Of a stretch of DNA of 52,172 nt, positions 42,958-51,593 are shown piece by piece (positions within the stretch are counted from its first letter, which is position 1; each line of letters begins with the position of its first letter). Source of the DNA: CALVZT01 sp964368755 (lineage in GTDB: Bacteria > Bacillota > Clostridia > Christensenellales > UBA1242); assembly GCA_964368755.1 (NCBI GenBank), contig CAYJCR010000006.1, positions 1-52,172 on the forward strand, read 5' to 3'. Position numbers and translations under genes: made by a program. The notes beneath the pieces are model-generated. The model was not told where the DNA came from and searched no databases. It saw only the letters and a program-made list of their open reading frames with translations.

Positions 42958-43638
42958 ATGGGACAAAAAGTTAGTCCACACGGACTTAGAATTGGTATTA
43001 ACAAAAGCTGGGGCTCACTATGGTATGCCGATAAGAAAAACTTTGCTAAATACCTATTAGAAGATAACAAAATCAGAACATTTATTAAGAAGAAGTACTA
43101 TCAATGTGCTATTTCTAAGATCACTCTTGATAGAACTGATAGCAAGATAGCTGTCAATGTCTACACAGCTCGCCCTGGTGTTCTTATTGGACAAAAAGGT
43201 GCTGGCGTAGAGCAATTGAAGAAAGATGTCACTAAGCTTACTGCTGCAGGATATGTTACTATCAATATCAAAGAAATCAAGAATCCTGATTGTGATGCTG
43301 TATTGGTTGCAGAGAGCATTGCTTCTCAACTTGAGAAACGTGTTCACTTCCGTAGAGCTATGAAACAGGCTATGCAAAGAGCTATCAAAGGTGGAGCTAA
43401 GGGTGTTAAGACTATGGTTAGTGGTCGTCTTGACGGTGCTGATATCGCTAGAAGCGAGCATTATCATCAAGGTAACTTACCTCTTCATACTTTGAGAGCA
43501 GACGTCGATTATGGTACAGCTGAAGCTGATACTACTTTCGGTAAAGTTGGTGTTAAAGTATGGATTTATAAGGGAGAAATCCTTTCTAAGTTCACAGTTA
43601 CTCCTACTGCACAAGTTAGCAAAGGAGGACAGAAATAA
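42958..43638 (+). CDS. rpsC: 30S ribosomal protein S3
   Basis: A 226-residue protein at the mRNA entry. Start GQKVSPHGLRIGINKSWGS, KH domain with GVLIGQKGAGVEQLKKDV (about residues 71-88), and C-terminal domain with GRLDGADIARSEHYHQGNLP. AAAGGAGCG is the SD. The stop overlaps the rplP ATG by one base. Confidence 0.97.
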   Translation: MGQKVSPHGLRIGINKSWGSLWYADKKNFAKYLLEDNKIRTFIKKKYYQCAISKITLDRTDSKIAVNVYTARPGVLIGQKGAGVEQLKKDVTKLTAAGYVTINIKEIKNPDCDAVLVAESIASQLEKRVHFRRAMKQAMQRAIKGGAKGVKTMVSGRLDGADIARSEHYHQGNLPLHTLRADVDYGTAEADTTFGKVGVKVWIYKGEILSKFTVTPTAQVSKGGQK

Positions 43639-44081
43639 TGTTATTGCCAAAGAGAGTAAAAAGAAGAAAAGTCTTTAGAGGCAGAATGACAGGTAAGGCA
43701 ACAAGAGGCAATACCGTATCTTATGGAGATTATGGAATTGTTGCTACTGAGCCTTGCTGGATCACCTCTAATCAAATAGAAGCCGCTCGTATTGCGATGA
43801 CTCGTTATACAAAGAGAGGCGGACAAGTTTGGATAAAGATATTCCCAGACAAACCAGTTACTAAGAAACCTGCTGAGACTCGTATGGGTAGTGGTAAAGG
43901 TAGTCCAGAATACTGGGTAGCTGTTGTTAAGCCTGGTAGAGTAATGTTCGAGCTTGGTGGTGTTGCAGAAGAGACAGCAAAAGAAGCATTGAGACTTGCT
44001 TGTCACAAACTTCCTTGCAAGACCAAGATCATCAAGAAAGATGATACTACTGTAGAAGGTGGTGTAGCTAATGAAAATTAA
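43638..44081 (+). CDS. rplP: 50S ribosomal protein L16
   Basis: A 147-residue protein organising the A-site tRNA region. MLLPKRVKRRKVFRGRM, the block MTRYTKRGGQVWIKIFPDKP, and RMGSGKGSPEYWVAVVKPG are diagnostic. It overlaps the rpmC start by 11 bases, implying coupling. Confidence 0.97.
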   Translation: MLLPKRVKRRKVFRGRMTGKATRGNTVSYGDYGIVATEPCWITSNQIEAARIAMTRYTKRGGQVWIKIFPDKPVTKKPAETRMGSGKGSPEYWVAVVKPGRVMFELGGVAEETAKEALRLACHKLPCKTKIIKKDDTTVEGGVANEN

Positions 44082-44295
44082 TGAAATCAAAAGTATGACT
44101 AACGAAGAGCTTAACAACAAGCTCGGTTCACTCAAATCAGAGTTGTTCAATCTTCGTTTTTCGCATGCTACAGGAAATCTTGCAAATCCTATGCTTTTGA
44201 ATACTTTGAAGAAAGATATAGCAAGAATTAAGACAGTTCTTACAGAAAGAGAACTCAAAATCAATGCTGACAAATCCACAAAGGCTAAAGCATAA
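44071..44295 (+). CDS. rpmC: 50S ribosomal protein L29
   Basis: A 74-residue two-helix protein at the tunnel exit. EIKSMTNEELNNKLGSLKSE and LFNLRFSHATGNLANP match L29; the last 8 residues are a short basic tail. It begins within the rplP coding end and its stop overlaps an ATG (TAATG) just before rpsQ. Confidence 0.96.
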   Translation: MKINEIKSMTNEELNNKLGSLKSELFNLRFSHATGNLANPMLLNTLKKDIARIKTVLTERELKINADKSTKAKA

Positions 44296-44306
44296 TGGAG
44301 GGAATG

Positions 44307-44570
44307 ATGGAAAAAGAAATTAGAAATGATCGTAGAACAAAGATCGGCGTTGTTGTTAGTGACAAGATGGACAAAACCAGAGTTGTTGAAGTAACAAGTA
44401 ACGTTAAGCATCCTCTATACAAAAAAGTCGTAAAAGTCACAAAGAAGTTTAAGATTCACGATGAAGAAAATGCTTCTCACGTTGGCGATACAGTCGAGAT
44501 TATGGAAACTCGTCCTATGAGTAAGGAAAAGAGATTCCGTCTTCTTCGTATTGTTGAAGTTGCAAAATAG
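44307..44570 (+). CDS. rpsQ: 30S ribosomal protein S17
   Basis: An 87-residue early-assembly protein. RRTKIGVVVSDKMDKTRVV, KHPLYKKVVKVTKKFKIHDE and ETRPMSKEKRFRLLRIVE are standard. Three in-frame ATGs lie close together (44295, 44304, 44307). GGAGGG at 44297-44302 overlaps the first and abuts the second, so 44307 is the likely start. Confidence 0.95.
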   Translation: MEKEIRNDRRTKIGVVVSDKMDKTRVVEVTSNVKHPLYKKVVKVTKKFKIHDEENASHVGDTVEIMETRPMSKEKRFRLLRIVEVAK

Positions 44571-44587
44571 GTAAAGGAGATAATATT

Positions 44588-44956
44588 ATGGTTCAACCTC
44601 AGACAAGACTTAAAGTCGCAGATAATACAGGTGCAAAACTTATTATGTGTATAAGAGTACTTGGTGGTTCTTTTAGAAGAAGTGGTAACATTGGTGACGT
44701 AATAATTGCTTCTGTTAAAAAGGCAGCCCCAGGCGGAGTAGTAAAGAAAGGTGATGTTGTTAAGGCTGTTATCGTTCGTTCTTGCAAAGGCGTAAGAAGA
44801 AATGATGGTTCACACATCAAATTTGATGATAACGCAGCTGTTATCATAGATAATCAAAAACAACCAAAAGGTTCTCGTATTTTTGGACCTGTTGCTAGAG
44901 AGCTTCGTGAAGGTGGATATATGAAAATAATTTCACTTGCACCAGAAGTACTATAA
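44588..44956 (+). CDS. rplN: 50S ribosomal protein L14
   Basis: A 122-residue intersubunit-bridge protein. MVQPQTRLKVADNTGAKLIM, the GDVIIASVKKAAPGGVVKKG region, and IFGPVARELRE are all present. AAAGGAG precedes the ATG. Confidence 0.98.
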   Translation: MVQPQTRLKVADNTGAKLIMCIRVLGGSFRRSGNIGDVIIASVKKAAPGGVVKKGDVVKAVIVRSCKGVRRNDGSHIKFDDNAAVIIDNQKQPKGSRIFGPVARELREGGYMKIISLAPEVL

Positions 44957-44969
44957 GGAGTAAAGTAGT

Positions 44970-45491
44970 ATGGCAAATATGAATGTAAAAACAGGAGACA
45001 AAGTACTAGTTCTTACTGGCAAAGATAAGGGCAAAGTAGGCACAGTATTAGAGTCATTCCCAAAAGATAAAAGAGTAACCGTCAAAGGTGTTAATGTATT
45101 AACAAAACACAGAAAACCTCGTTCTCAACAAGACAAAGGTGGAATTACTAAGATGGAAGGCAAGATAGAAGTATCTAATGTCCAAGTAGTATGTCCAGCA
45201 TGTGGCAAGGCAACTCGCGTTGCTCATAAGCTTGATGAGAAAGGCAACAAAATCCGTGTTTGTAAGAAATGTGGAGCAAATATCTTAACTGCTAAAGTTA
45301 AGAAGCCAGCTAAGGTTAAAGAAGCTAAGGCTGATGAAACTAAAGTCGAGAAGGCAGCTCCAAAAGCAACTGCTGCTAAGCAACCAGTGAAGAATGTAGT
45401 CGCAAAAGATACTACTAAGGCTACAAAATCTGCTACAGCTGCTTCTTCAGCAAAAAAATCTAGCCCTACAAGAAAAACTGCAGGTAAGTAA
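44970..45491 (+). CDS. rplX: 50S ribosomal protein L24 with zinc ribbon and long basic tail
   Basis: A 173-residue protein; typical bacterial L24 is about 100-105. Residues 1 to about 70 are the KOW core (GDKVLVLTGKDKGKVGTVL, then VNVLTKHRKPRSQQDKGG). The zinc knuckles CPAC (about 75-78) and CKKC (about 97-100) follow. From about residue 105 there is an extra tail of roughly 68 residues made almost only of Lys, Ala, Thr, Val, Ser and Pro (for example EAKADETKVEKAAPKATAA). It is in frame, with a normal stop and an SD for rplE right after it, so it is not a frameshift artefact. L24 initiates 50S assembly near the tunnel exit; the tail's role is unknown. Confidence 0.95.
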   Translation: MANMNVKTGDKVLVLTGKDKGKVGTVLESFPKDKRVTVKGVNVLTKHRKPRSQQDKGGITKMEGKIEVSNVQVVCPACGKATRVAHKLDEKGNKIRVCKKCGANILTAKVKKPAKVKEAKADETKVEKAAPKATAAKQPVKNVVAKDTTKATKSATAASSAKKSSPTRKTAGK

Positions 45492-45502
45492 GGAGAAAGA
45501 TG

Positions 45503-46057
45503 ATGGCAAGTGAAAAAAATAGACTTCAAGCTTATTACCTTAGCGACGTTCAACCAGCTCTTCTCAAAGAGAATGGTTACAAGAGCGTTATGCAAGTACC
45601 AAAGCTTGATAAGATCGTTATTAATATGGGCCTAGGCAGTGATAAAGACAACTCTAAGAACTACAATTCAGCTCTTGAAGAATTGGGACTTATTACTGGA
45701 CAGAAGCCAGTTCCTACCAAAGCAAAAAAATCCATCTCTAACTTCAAACTTAGACAGGGTATGAAAGTAGGTGCAAAGGTTACTTTGAGAGGAAAACAAA
45801 TGTATGAATTCCTTGATAAGCTTATCTCAATAGCTCTTCCAAGAGTTCGTGACTTCAAAGGCATTTCACCAAAAGCTTTTGATGGCAAAGGAAACTATGC
45901 TCTAGGAATCAAAGAACAATTGATATTCCCAGAAATATCTTACGAAAAAGTCGACAAAATCAGAGGATTTGATGTAATTATAGTTACAACTGCTCAAACC
46001 GACGCAGAAGCTCTTCAACTTTTGAAGATGCTTGGCATGCCTTTCAAGGCAAGATAG
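45503..46057 (+). CDS. rplE: 50S ribosomal protein L5
   Basis: A 184-residue protein of the central protuberance that contacts 5S rRNA. YKSVMQVPKLDKIVINMGLG, then TGQKPVPTKAKKSISNFKLR, LPRVRDFKGISPKAFDGKGN and FDVIIVTTAQTDAEA are standard. AGGAG at 45491-45495 fits the ATG at 45503 better than the adjacent ATG at 45500. Confidence 0.97.
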   Translation: MASEKNRLQAYYLSDVQPALLKENGYKSVMQVPKLDKIVINMGLGSDKDNSKNYNSALEELGLITGQKPVPTKAKKSISNFKLRQGMKVGAKVTLRGKQMYEFLDKLISIALPRVRDFKGISPKAFDGKGNYALGIKEQLIFPEISYEKVDKIRGFDVIIVTTAQTDAEALQLLKMLGMPFKAR

Positions 46058-46067
46058 GAGAATAAGT

Positions 46068-46253
46068 ATGGCAAAAAAATCAATGATAAACAAACAACAA
46101 AGAAAACAAAAGTTTACTACTCGTGAGTATACTCGTTGTTCAATTTGTGGAAGACCTCATGCAGTACTCAAGAAGTACGGTATTTGCAGAATTTGTTTCA
46201 GAAATCTTGCATACAAAGGCGAAATCCCTGGCGTTAAGAAGTCAAGTTGGTAA
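46068..46253 (+). CDS. rpsZ: 30S ribosomal protein S14, zinc (type Z) form
   Basis: A 61-residue protein, the short zinc-binding S14. CSICGRPHAVLKKYGICRIC supplies the four Cys ligands, followed by FRNLAYKGEIPGVKKSSW. TAGGAG before the ATG at 46068 rules out the longer in-frame extension that overlaps rplE. Confidence 0.97.
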   Translation: MAKKSMINKQQRKQKFTTREYTRCSICGRPHAVLKKYGICRICFRNLAYKGEIPGVKKSSW

Positions 46254-46265
46254 AGGAGAGAAATT

Positions 46266-46664
46266 ATGATAGTTACAGATCCAATTGCAGATATGCTTAC
46301 TCGTATTCGTAATGCTTTGACAGCAAAACATACAGAAGTTAGTATTCCTGCTTCAAAAACAAAAAACGAAATAGCTCGAATCCTTCTTGACGAAGGCTTT
46401 ATCTCATCTGTTGACCTTGTTGATTCTGGTAGTTACAAATCTATCAAGATCGTATTGAAGTATGGTCCTAACAATGAGAAAGTTATCCAAGGATTGAAGA
46501 GAATATCTAAGCCTGGTCTTAGAGTATATGCTAATGTTGAAGACCTTCCAAGAGTACTTGGTGGACTTGGCATTGCCATAGTTTCTACTAACAAAGGCAT
46601 TATGACTGATAAGCAAGCACGCGCCAACAATGTTGGTGGTGAAGTGTTAGCTTATGTATGGTAA
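46266..46664 (+). CDS. rpsH: 30S ribosomal protein S8
   Basis: A 132-residue 16S-binding protein. Start MIVTDPIADMLTRIRNALTA; the C-terminal half shows RISKPGLRVY and GIAIVSTNKGIMTDKQAR. AAAGGAGAG is the SD. In E. coli S8 represses the spc genes; no such site is apparent here. Confidence 0.98.
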   Translation: MIVTDPIADMLTRIRNALTAKHTEVSIPASKTKNEIARILLDEGFISSVDLVDSGSYKSIKIVLKYGPNNEKVIQGLKRISKPGLRVYANVEDLPRVLGGLGIAIVSTNKGIMTDKQARANNVGGEVLAYVW

Positions 46665-46679
46665 GGAGGGCGAAAGGTT

Positions 46680-47225
46680 ATGTCAAGAATAGGAAGATTA
46701 CCAGTCGTTGTTCCTGAGGGAGTCAAAGTTGAGATCGCTAACGATAACACTGTTACCGTTACTGGCAAACTTGGAACTCTTAGCCAAAACATAGGCAAGC
46801 TTATAGTAGCTAAACAAGAAAACAATGAAGTGGTTTTGACACGTATTAATGAATCAAATGAAGCAAAAGCTCAACATGGACTATATAGAATGTTAATACA
46901 TAATATGGTTGTTGGTGTTAGCCAAGGCTTCTCCAAAAGTGTTGTAATCAACGGTGTTGGTTACAAAGCAACTAAGCAAGGAAACAAGGTTGTTATGTCT
47001 ATAGGTTTTTCTCATCCAGTAGAATTACTTGAAGAGAACGGTATCAAACTTGATTGTCCATCTGCAACAGAGATTGTTGTATCTGGTATCAGCAAAGAGG
47101 CTGTTGGTCAATATGCTGCAAAAATCAGAGATATCAGACCTGTTGAACCATATCACGCTTATGGAATCAAATACAAAGATGAAGTTGTTGTCAGAAAAGA
47201 AGGCAAGACTTCTGGTAAAAAATAA
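46680..47225 (+). CDS. rplF: 50S ribosomal protein L6
   Basis: A 181-residue protein by the sarcin-ricin loop. MSRIGRLPVVVPEGVKVEI, the repeat-fold middle GVGYKATKQGNKVVMSIGFS, and the C-terminal ISKEAVGQYAAKIRDIRPVE with KDEVVVRKEGK are typical. AAGGAGGG precedes the ATG. Confidence 0.98.
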   Translation: MSRIGRLPVVVPEGVKVEIANDNTVTVTGKLGTLSQNIGKLIVAKQENNEVVLTRINESNEAKAQHGLYRMLIHNMVVGVSQGFSKSVVINGVGYKATKQGNKVVMSIGFSHPVELLEENGIKLDCPSATEIVVSGISKEAVGQYAAKIRDIRPVEPYHAYGIKYKDEVVVRKEGKTSGKK

Positions 47226-47239
47226 AGGAGCGTAAGAGA

Positions 47240-47608
47240 ATGATTACAAAGAAAAACAAGAATGAAGACAGACGTGGTCGTCATTTGAGAGTCAGAAAGA
47301 AAATCTCTGGTACTAAAGAGTGCCCAAGACTCAATGTCTATCGTAGTGTTGCTAATATCTACGCTCAAGTAATTGATGATGTAGCAGGACATACACTTGT
47401 TAGTGCTTCTACCGTTGAAAAAGAAATCATCGAACTTATCAAGGGTAAATCTAAGAAAGATGCTGCTTTTGTAGTAGGTCAAGAACTTGCTAAGAGAGCA
47501 AAGAAGAAGAAAATTAAGAATGTTGTCTTTGATAGAGGCGGATATCTATATACTGGTAGAGTAAAAAGCTTAGCAGACGGAGCTAGAGACGCTGGTCTTG
47601 AGTTTTAG
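47240..47608 (+). CDS. rplR: 50S ribosomal protein L18
   Basis: A 122-residue 5S rRNA-binding protein. RRGRHLRVRKKISGTKECPR, LNVYRSVANIYAQVIDD and the end FDRGGYLYTGRVKSLADGAR are diagnostic. AAAGGAG is the SD. It ends 11 bases before the rpsE start. Confidence 0.98.
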   Translation: MITKKNKNEDRRGRHLRVRKKISGTKECPRLNVYRSVANIYAQVIDDVAGHTLVSASTVEKEIIELIKGKSKKDAAFVVGQELAKRAKKKKIKNVVFDRGGYLYTGRVKSLADGARDAGLEF

Positions 47609-47619
47609 TGGAGGAGAAT

Positions 47620-48156
47620 ATGGCAAAAATTATTGAAAAAAGCAAAAAAGATGAAGTAAAAAAGCCAACCACTCGTAGAGAGGAAAGCGAATATGATAAG
47701 AAACTCGTTGAAGTACGCCGTGTAACAAAAGTTGTTAAGGGTGGACGTACAATGAGATTTAGCGCACTTGTTGTTCTTGGTAATGGCAAGGGTCAAGTCG
47801 GTATGGGTATCGGCAAAGCTTCAGAAGTTCCAGAAGCTATCGAGAAAGCATCTTCTACTGCTAAAAAGAATCTTATCAATGTCCCTATTGTTGGAACAAC
47901 TATTCCTCATGAAGTAATTGGTAAGTTCAGCACATCTAGCGTTCTTATGCTTCCAGCAAAAGAAGGTTCTGGTGTTATCGCTGGTGGTAGTGCAAGAGCT
48001 GTATTAGAGCTTGCAGGTATCAAAGATATCACAGCTAAGATTCACGGTTCTAACAATAAGATCAACTGCGTTAAAGCTACAATCGAAGGGCTTAAGAGTC
48101 TTAGAACAAAAGAGCAAGTAGCTACTCTTCGTGGTAAAACTGTAGAAGAGATTTAA
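47620..48156 (+). CDS. rpsE: 30S ribosomal protein S5
   Basis: A 178-residue protein acting in decoding accuracy and mRNA unwinding. EVRRVTKVVKGGRTMRFSAL, then VVLGNGKGQVGMGIGKASEV, and later GSGVIAGGSARAVLELAGI match. The N-terminus has about 18 basic residues ahead of the domain. The ATG at 47620 follows GGAGGAG (47610-47616); an in-frame GTG at 47608 overlaps the rplR stop and is less likely. Confidence 0.97.
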   Translation: MAKIIEKSKKDEVKKPTTRREESEYDKKLVEVRRVTKVVKGGRTMRFSALVVLGNGKGQVGMGIGKASEVPEAIEKASSTAKKNLINVPIVGTTIPHEVIGKFSTSSVLMLPAKEGSGVIAGGSARAVLELAGIKDITAKIHGSNNKINCVKATIEGLKSLRTKEQVATLRGKTVEEI

Positions 48157-48176
48157 TAGGAGGCCGAGAAACAATT

Positions 48177-48377
48177 ATGGAAAAGAAAACTAATGGTAAA
48201 CAACTTAAAGTTACCTATATAAGAAGCGCAATCGGCTTCAATAAAGAACAAGCCAAAGTATTAGAAGCTTTGGGCTTAAGAAAACTTAACACTACTAAGA
48301 TTTTCCCTGATAATGCTTGTGTTAGAGGCAGTATCTTCAAGGTTAAACACTTAGTTAAAGTTGAAGAAGTCAAGTAG
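48177..48377 (+). CDS. rpmD: 50S ribosomal protein L30
   Basis: A 66-residue protein. KQLKVTYIRSAIGFNKEQAK and LEALGLRKLNTTKIFPDN are typical of the short bacterial L30. AGGAGG is upstream of the ATG. Confidence 0.95.
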   Translation: MEKKTNGKQLKVTYIRSAIGFNKEQAKVLEALGLRKLNTTKIFPDNACVRGSIFKVKHLVKVEEVK

Positions 48378-48385
48378 GAGGGAAT

Positions 48386-48832
48386 ATGAATATACAAACT
48401 TTATCTCCAGCTCCTAATTCAAAGTTTAGCCAAAAGAGACTAGGCAGAGGAATTGGTAGTGGCGTAGGCAAGACAAGTGGTAAGGGTCACAAAGGACAAA
48501 ATGCACGTAGTGGTGGTGGCGTTAGACCTGGGTTTGAAGGCGGACAAATACCTCTTATTAGAAGAATGCCAAAACGTGGATTCGATAATTCACAATTTGC
48601 AAAAGATTATGCTATTGTCAATCTATCATCATTCAACGTATTCAATGACGGAGATGTTGTAGATGCAAAAGTATTGCTTAAGAAAGGAATAATCGGCAAA
48701 CTCGAAAATTACGGACTTAAAGTATTAGGTAATGGCAATATCGAAAAAGCTATTACAGTTAAGGCAAATAAATTTTCTAAAACCGCTATTTCAAAGATTG
48801 AAAAGGCCGGTGGAAAAATCGAGGTGGTATAA
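48386..48832 (+). CDS. rplO: 50S ribosomal protein L15
   Basis: A 148-residue late-assembly protein with a long extended N-terminus: LGRGIGSGVGKTSGKGHKGQ, then ARSGGGVRPGFEGGQIPL and RRMPKRGFDN. The C-terminal IEKAGGKIEVV is normal. TAGGAGGG is the SD. Its stop overlaps the secY ATG (TAATG). Confidence 0.97.
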   Translation: MNIQTLSPAPNSKFSQKRLGRGIGSGVGKTSGKGHKGQNARSGGGVRPGFEGGQIPLIRRMPKRGFDNSQFAKDYAIVNLSSFNVFNDGDVVDAKVLLKKGIIGKLENYGLKVLGNGNIEKAITVKANKFSKTAISKIEKAGGKIEVV

Positions 48833-50124
48833 TGTTCAAAACCATAGTAGAAGCATTTAAAATCAAAGATGTAAGAAGAAAAATACTTTTTACACTTGGT
48901 TTGCTTTTGATATACAGAGTAGGTTGTTGGCTTCCAATACCTGGTATTGTGCCTTCATACTATTCTGGTAGTACCAGTGATGGTTTTTTGGGATTACTTA
49001 GTGCCGTAAGTGGTGGAGCGCTAGCAAATGGTGCAATACTTGCTTTGGGTGTTCTCCCATATATCAACGCATCAATTATTATTCAGCTTCTTACCATTGC
49101 TATACCAAAGTTAGAAAGATTGTCTAAACAAGGTGAAGAGGGTAGGAAGAAAATCAACCTATACACTAAGATTGCAGCATTAGTACTTGCTCTTGCTCAA
49201 GCTATAGGTATAGTTGTAAGTTTTGGCTCAGCTGCTATTGATGTTACATTGTTTGGTGTTAACTTCCCATCATGGATAGTTGCTTCATTCATTGTTGTTG
49301 TCTTGGTTGCTGGAGCAATGTTCACTGTATGGTTGGGAGATAAGATTACAGACTTAGGTATTGGTAATGGATTATCTTTACTTATCTTCGTAGGTATCTT
49401 GTCAAGTGCTGGCACAGCTATATTCAATGCTTGTGCAAATGCCGCTAACAATCTTGATTATCTATGGACATTATTAGGATTCCTTGTAGCTGTCATAGTT
49501 ATATTCGGACTTATTGTTTGGGTTGACTCTGCAGAGAGAAGAATTCCAATACAGTATGCAAAACAAATCAAAGGTCGCAAGATGTACGGTGGTCAGAGTA
49601 CGCATATACCTATTAAGGTCAATGCATCTGGCGTTATGCCAATAATCTTCGCAACTGCGATTATATCATTCCCACAACTTCTTTGCAGTATGTTCTGGTC
49701 AACTTCAGGGTTCTATGCTTGGTACTCAAAGTGGCTTGGTGCAGGAAGCTGGGTATACAGTATTGTACTTGCAGTTCTCATCTTATTCTTCTCATATTTC
49801 TATGCACAACTTAGTTTTAACCCAGATGATGTATCTAAGCAAATACAACAGAACGGTGGCTTCATACCTGGTATAAGAGCAGGTAAGCCTACCTCTGATT
49901 ATCTTAAGAGAGTATCTAAGAGAATCACATTATTCGGTGCAATATTCTTAGCATTCATTGCACTTGTCCCTACTCTTGTCTTTACGGCAATAAGTAGAGA
50001 TGGAACATTGGTTAATGCTTTTAGTGCAACAGGACTACTTATCGTTGTTTCTGTAGCATTGGAGTTTAACAAACAACTTGAGTCACAAATGTTGATGCGT
50101 AACTACAAAGGATTTTTGAAGTAA
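48832..50124 (+). CDS. secY: Preprotein translocase channel SecY
   Basis: A 430-residue, ten-span channel for export and membrane insertion, working with SecE (18297 in this window) and SecA. RRKILFTLGLLLIYRVGCWL is the first span. LGVLPYINASIIIQLL, the cytoplasmic loop LSKQGEEGRKKINLYT, the ribosome-facing loop RRIPIQYAKQIKGRKMYGGQ, and the C-terminal RNYKGFLK are all typical. Translationally coupled to rplO. Confidence 0.98.
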   Translation: MFKTIVEAFKIKDVRRKILFTLGLLLIYRVGCWLPIPGIVPSYYSGSTSDGFLGLLSAVSGGALANGAILALGVLPYINASIIIQLLTIAIPKLERLSKQGEEGRKKINLYTKIAALVLALAQAIGIVVSFGSAAIDVTLFGVNFPSWIVASFIVVVLVAGAMFTVWLGDKITDLGIGNGLSLLIFVGILSSAGTAIFNACANAANNLDYLWTLLGFLVAVIVIFGLIVWVDSAERRIPIQYAKQIKGRKMYGGQSTHIPIKVNASGVMPIIFATAIISFPQLLCSMFWSTSGFYAWYSKWLGAGSWVYSIVLAVLILFFSYFYAQLSFNPDDVSKQIQQNGGFIPGIRAGKPTSDYLKRVSKRITLFGAIFLAFIALVPTLVFTAISRDGTLVNAFSATGLLIVVSVALEFNKQLESQMLMRNYKGFLK

Positions 50125-50203
50125 ACAAACAACTACTGTACTCAAATACAATTACAACTAAATAGGCCCATAAGAAAAAATTAAAATCAAAAAAGGAATA
50201 TTT

Positions 50204-50845
50204 ATGAAATTAGTTTTATTCGGACCACCAGGAAGTGGTAAAGGTACACAAGCTCAGCTTATAAAAGAGCAATATGGTATCGCACATATCTCTACAGGAG
50301 ATCTTTTCCGTAAAAATATTGCAGAAGGTACAGCACTTGGAATGCTTGCTAAGTCATATATTGACAAAGGCGATTTGGTTCCAGATGAAGTAACTATCAA
50401 TATGTTGAAAGAAAGATTGGCCCAAGATGATTGTCAAGGTGGATATATACTTGATGGATTCCCTAGGAATATTTATCAGGCAGAACAGCTAGACAAGATA
50501 ACTGACGTAGATTTGGCAATACTTATTAATCAAAAAGATGAGGTCATTATACCTAGACTTTCTGGAAGAAGAACTTGCAGACTTTGTGGTTATACTACCC
50601 ATATTAATTGGTTAGAGGACAAGAACAAAGAAGTATGTGCAAAGTGCTTTGGACCTTTATATCAGAGAGACGATGACAAAGAGGATGTTATTAAGAACAG
50701 ACTTGATGGGTATCGCAAACAAACAGCTCCACTTACCGACTACTACAAAGCACAAGGCAAGTTGGAAGTTGTACAAGCAACTAACGAAGTAGATCAAACG
50801 TATGCGCTAGTTAATGAAGTATTATCAAAAAGCGAAGTATTATGA
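50204..50845 (+). CDS. adk: Adenylate kinase, zinc-lid form
   Basis: A 213-residue enzyme converting ATP plus AMP to two ADP. P-loop GPPGSGKGT (residues 7-15); NMP-binding HISTGDLFRKNI; YILDGFPRNIYQAEQL. The lid domain carries four zinc cysteines (C125, C128, C145, C148), the Gram-positive form. AAAAGGA precedes the ATG. Its stop overlaps the map start by 4 bases (ATGA). Confidence 0.98.
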   Translation: MKLVLFGPPGSGKGTQAQLIKEQYGIAHISTGDLFRKNIAEGTALGMLAKSYIDKGDLVPDEVTINMLKERLAQDDCQGGYILDGFPRNIYQAEQLDKITDVDLAILINQKDEVIIPRLSGRRTCRLCGYTTHINWLEDKNKEVCAKCFGPLYQRDDDKEDVIKNRLDGYRKQTAPLTDYYKAQGKLEVVQATNEVDQTYALVNEVLSKSEVL

Positions 50846-51585
50846 TTTATATTAAAAGTGTAGAAGAGATAGAGTTGATGCGTAAGGCTGGTGCCATTAC
50901 GAGAGATACATTACTCTTACTAGAAAAAGCAGTAACACCCGGGGTTACCACCAAACAACTTGACAGTCTTGCTCATGAGTATATCAAGATGCAAGGCGCT
51001 AAGCCTAGTTTCTTAAACTATGGTGGTTTCCCTGCTAGTATCTGTGCTTCTGTTAATGAAAAAGTCGTTCACGGGATACCTGATGACAAACCACTCCAAG
51101 AAGGCGATATAATCAGTATTGATGTTGGTGCATGTTACAAAGGTTATCATGGTGACAGTGCTAGAACATTCGCAGTTGGCAAGATAAGTAGCGAAAAACA
51201 AAAACTTATAGATGTAACAAAACAGAGTTTCTTTGAGGGTATCAAAAATCTCAAAGCTGGATGTTTTGTAGGAGATATTTCCTCCTCAGTCCAAAGGTAT
51301 GTCGAAAAGCATGGATTCTCAGTAGTTCGTGATTTGGTTGGACACGGTGTAGGCAAACACCTACACGAAGACCCATCCGTTCCTAACTTCGGGTTCGCTG
51401 GTCTTGGCCCTATACTCAATGCGGGAGTTATTATCGCGATTGAGCCAATGGTTAATATGGGTAAGAGTGCAGTTGTCTTCAACAAAAAAGATGGCTGGAC
51501 AGTAACTACTGCAGATGGCAAACCATCAGCACATTATGAGAACACTGTATTGATCAAAGAAGACGGGGTTGAAATATTAACATAG
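50842..51585 (+). CDS. map: Methionine aminopeptidase, type I
   Basis: A 247-residue metalloenzyme that removes the initiator Met. Conserved VHGIPDDKPLQEGDIISID with the first metal Asp, CYKGYHGDSARTF with the second, VGHGVGKHLHEDP with the metal and substrate His, IAIEPMVNMG with the Glu, and HYENTVLI with the final Glu. All five metal ligands are present. It overlaps adk by 4 bases. Confidence 0.98.
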   Translation: MIYIKSVEEIELMRKAGAITRDTLLLLEKAVTPGVTTKQLDSLAHEYIKMQGAKPSFLNYGGFPASICASVNEKVVHGIPDDKPLQEGDIISIDVGACYKGYHGDSARTFAVGKISSEKQKLIDVTKQSFFEGIKNLKAGCFVGDISSSVQRYVEKHGFSVVRDLVGHGVGKHLHEDPSVPNFGFAGLGPILNAGVIIAIEPMVNMGKSAVVFNKKDGWTVTTADGKPSAHYENTVLIKEDGVEILT

Positions 51586-51593
51586 AGGTTGAT

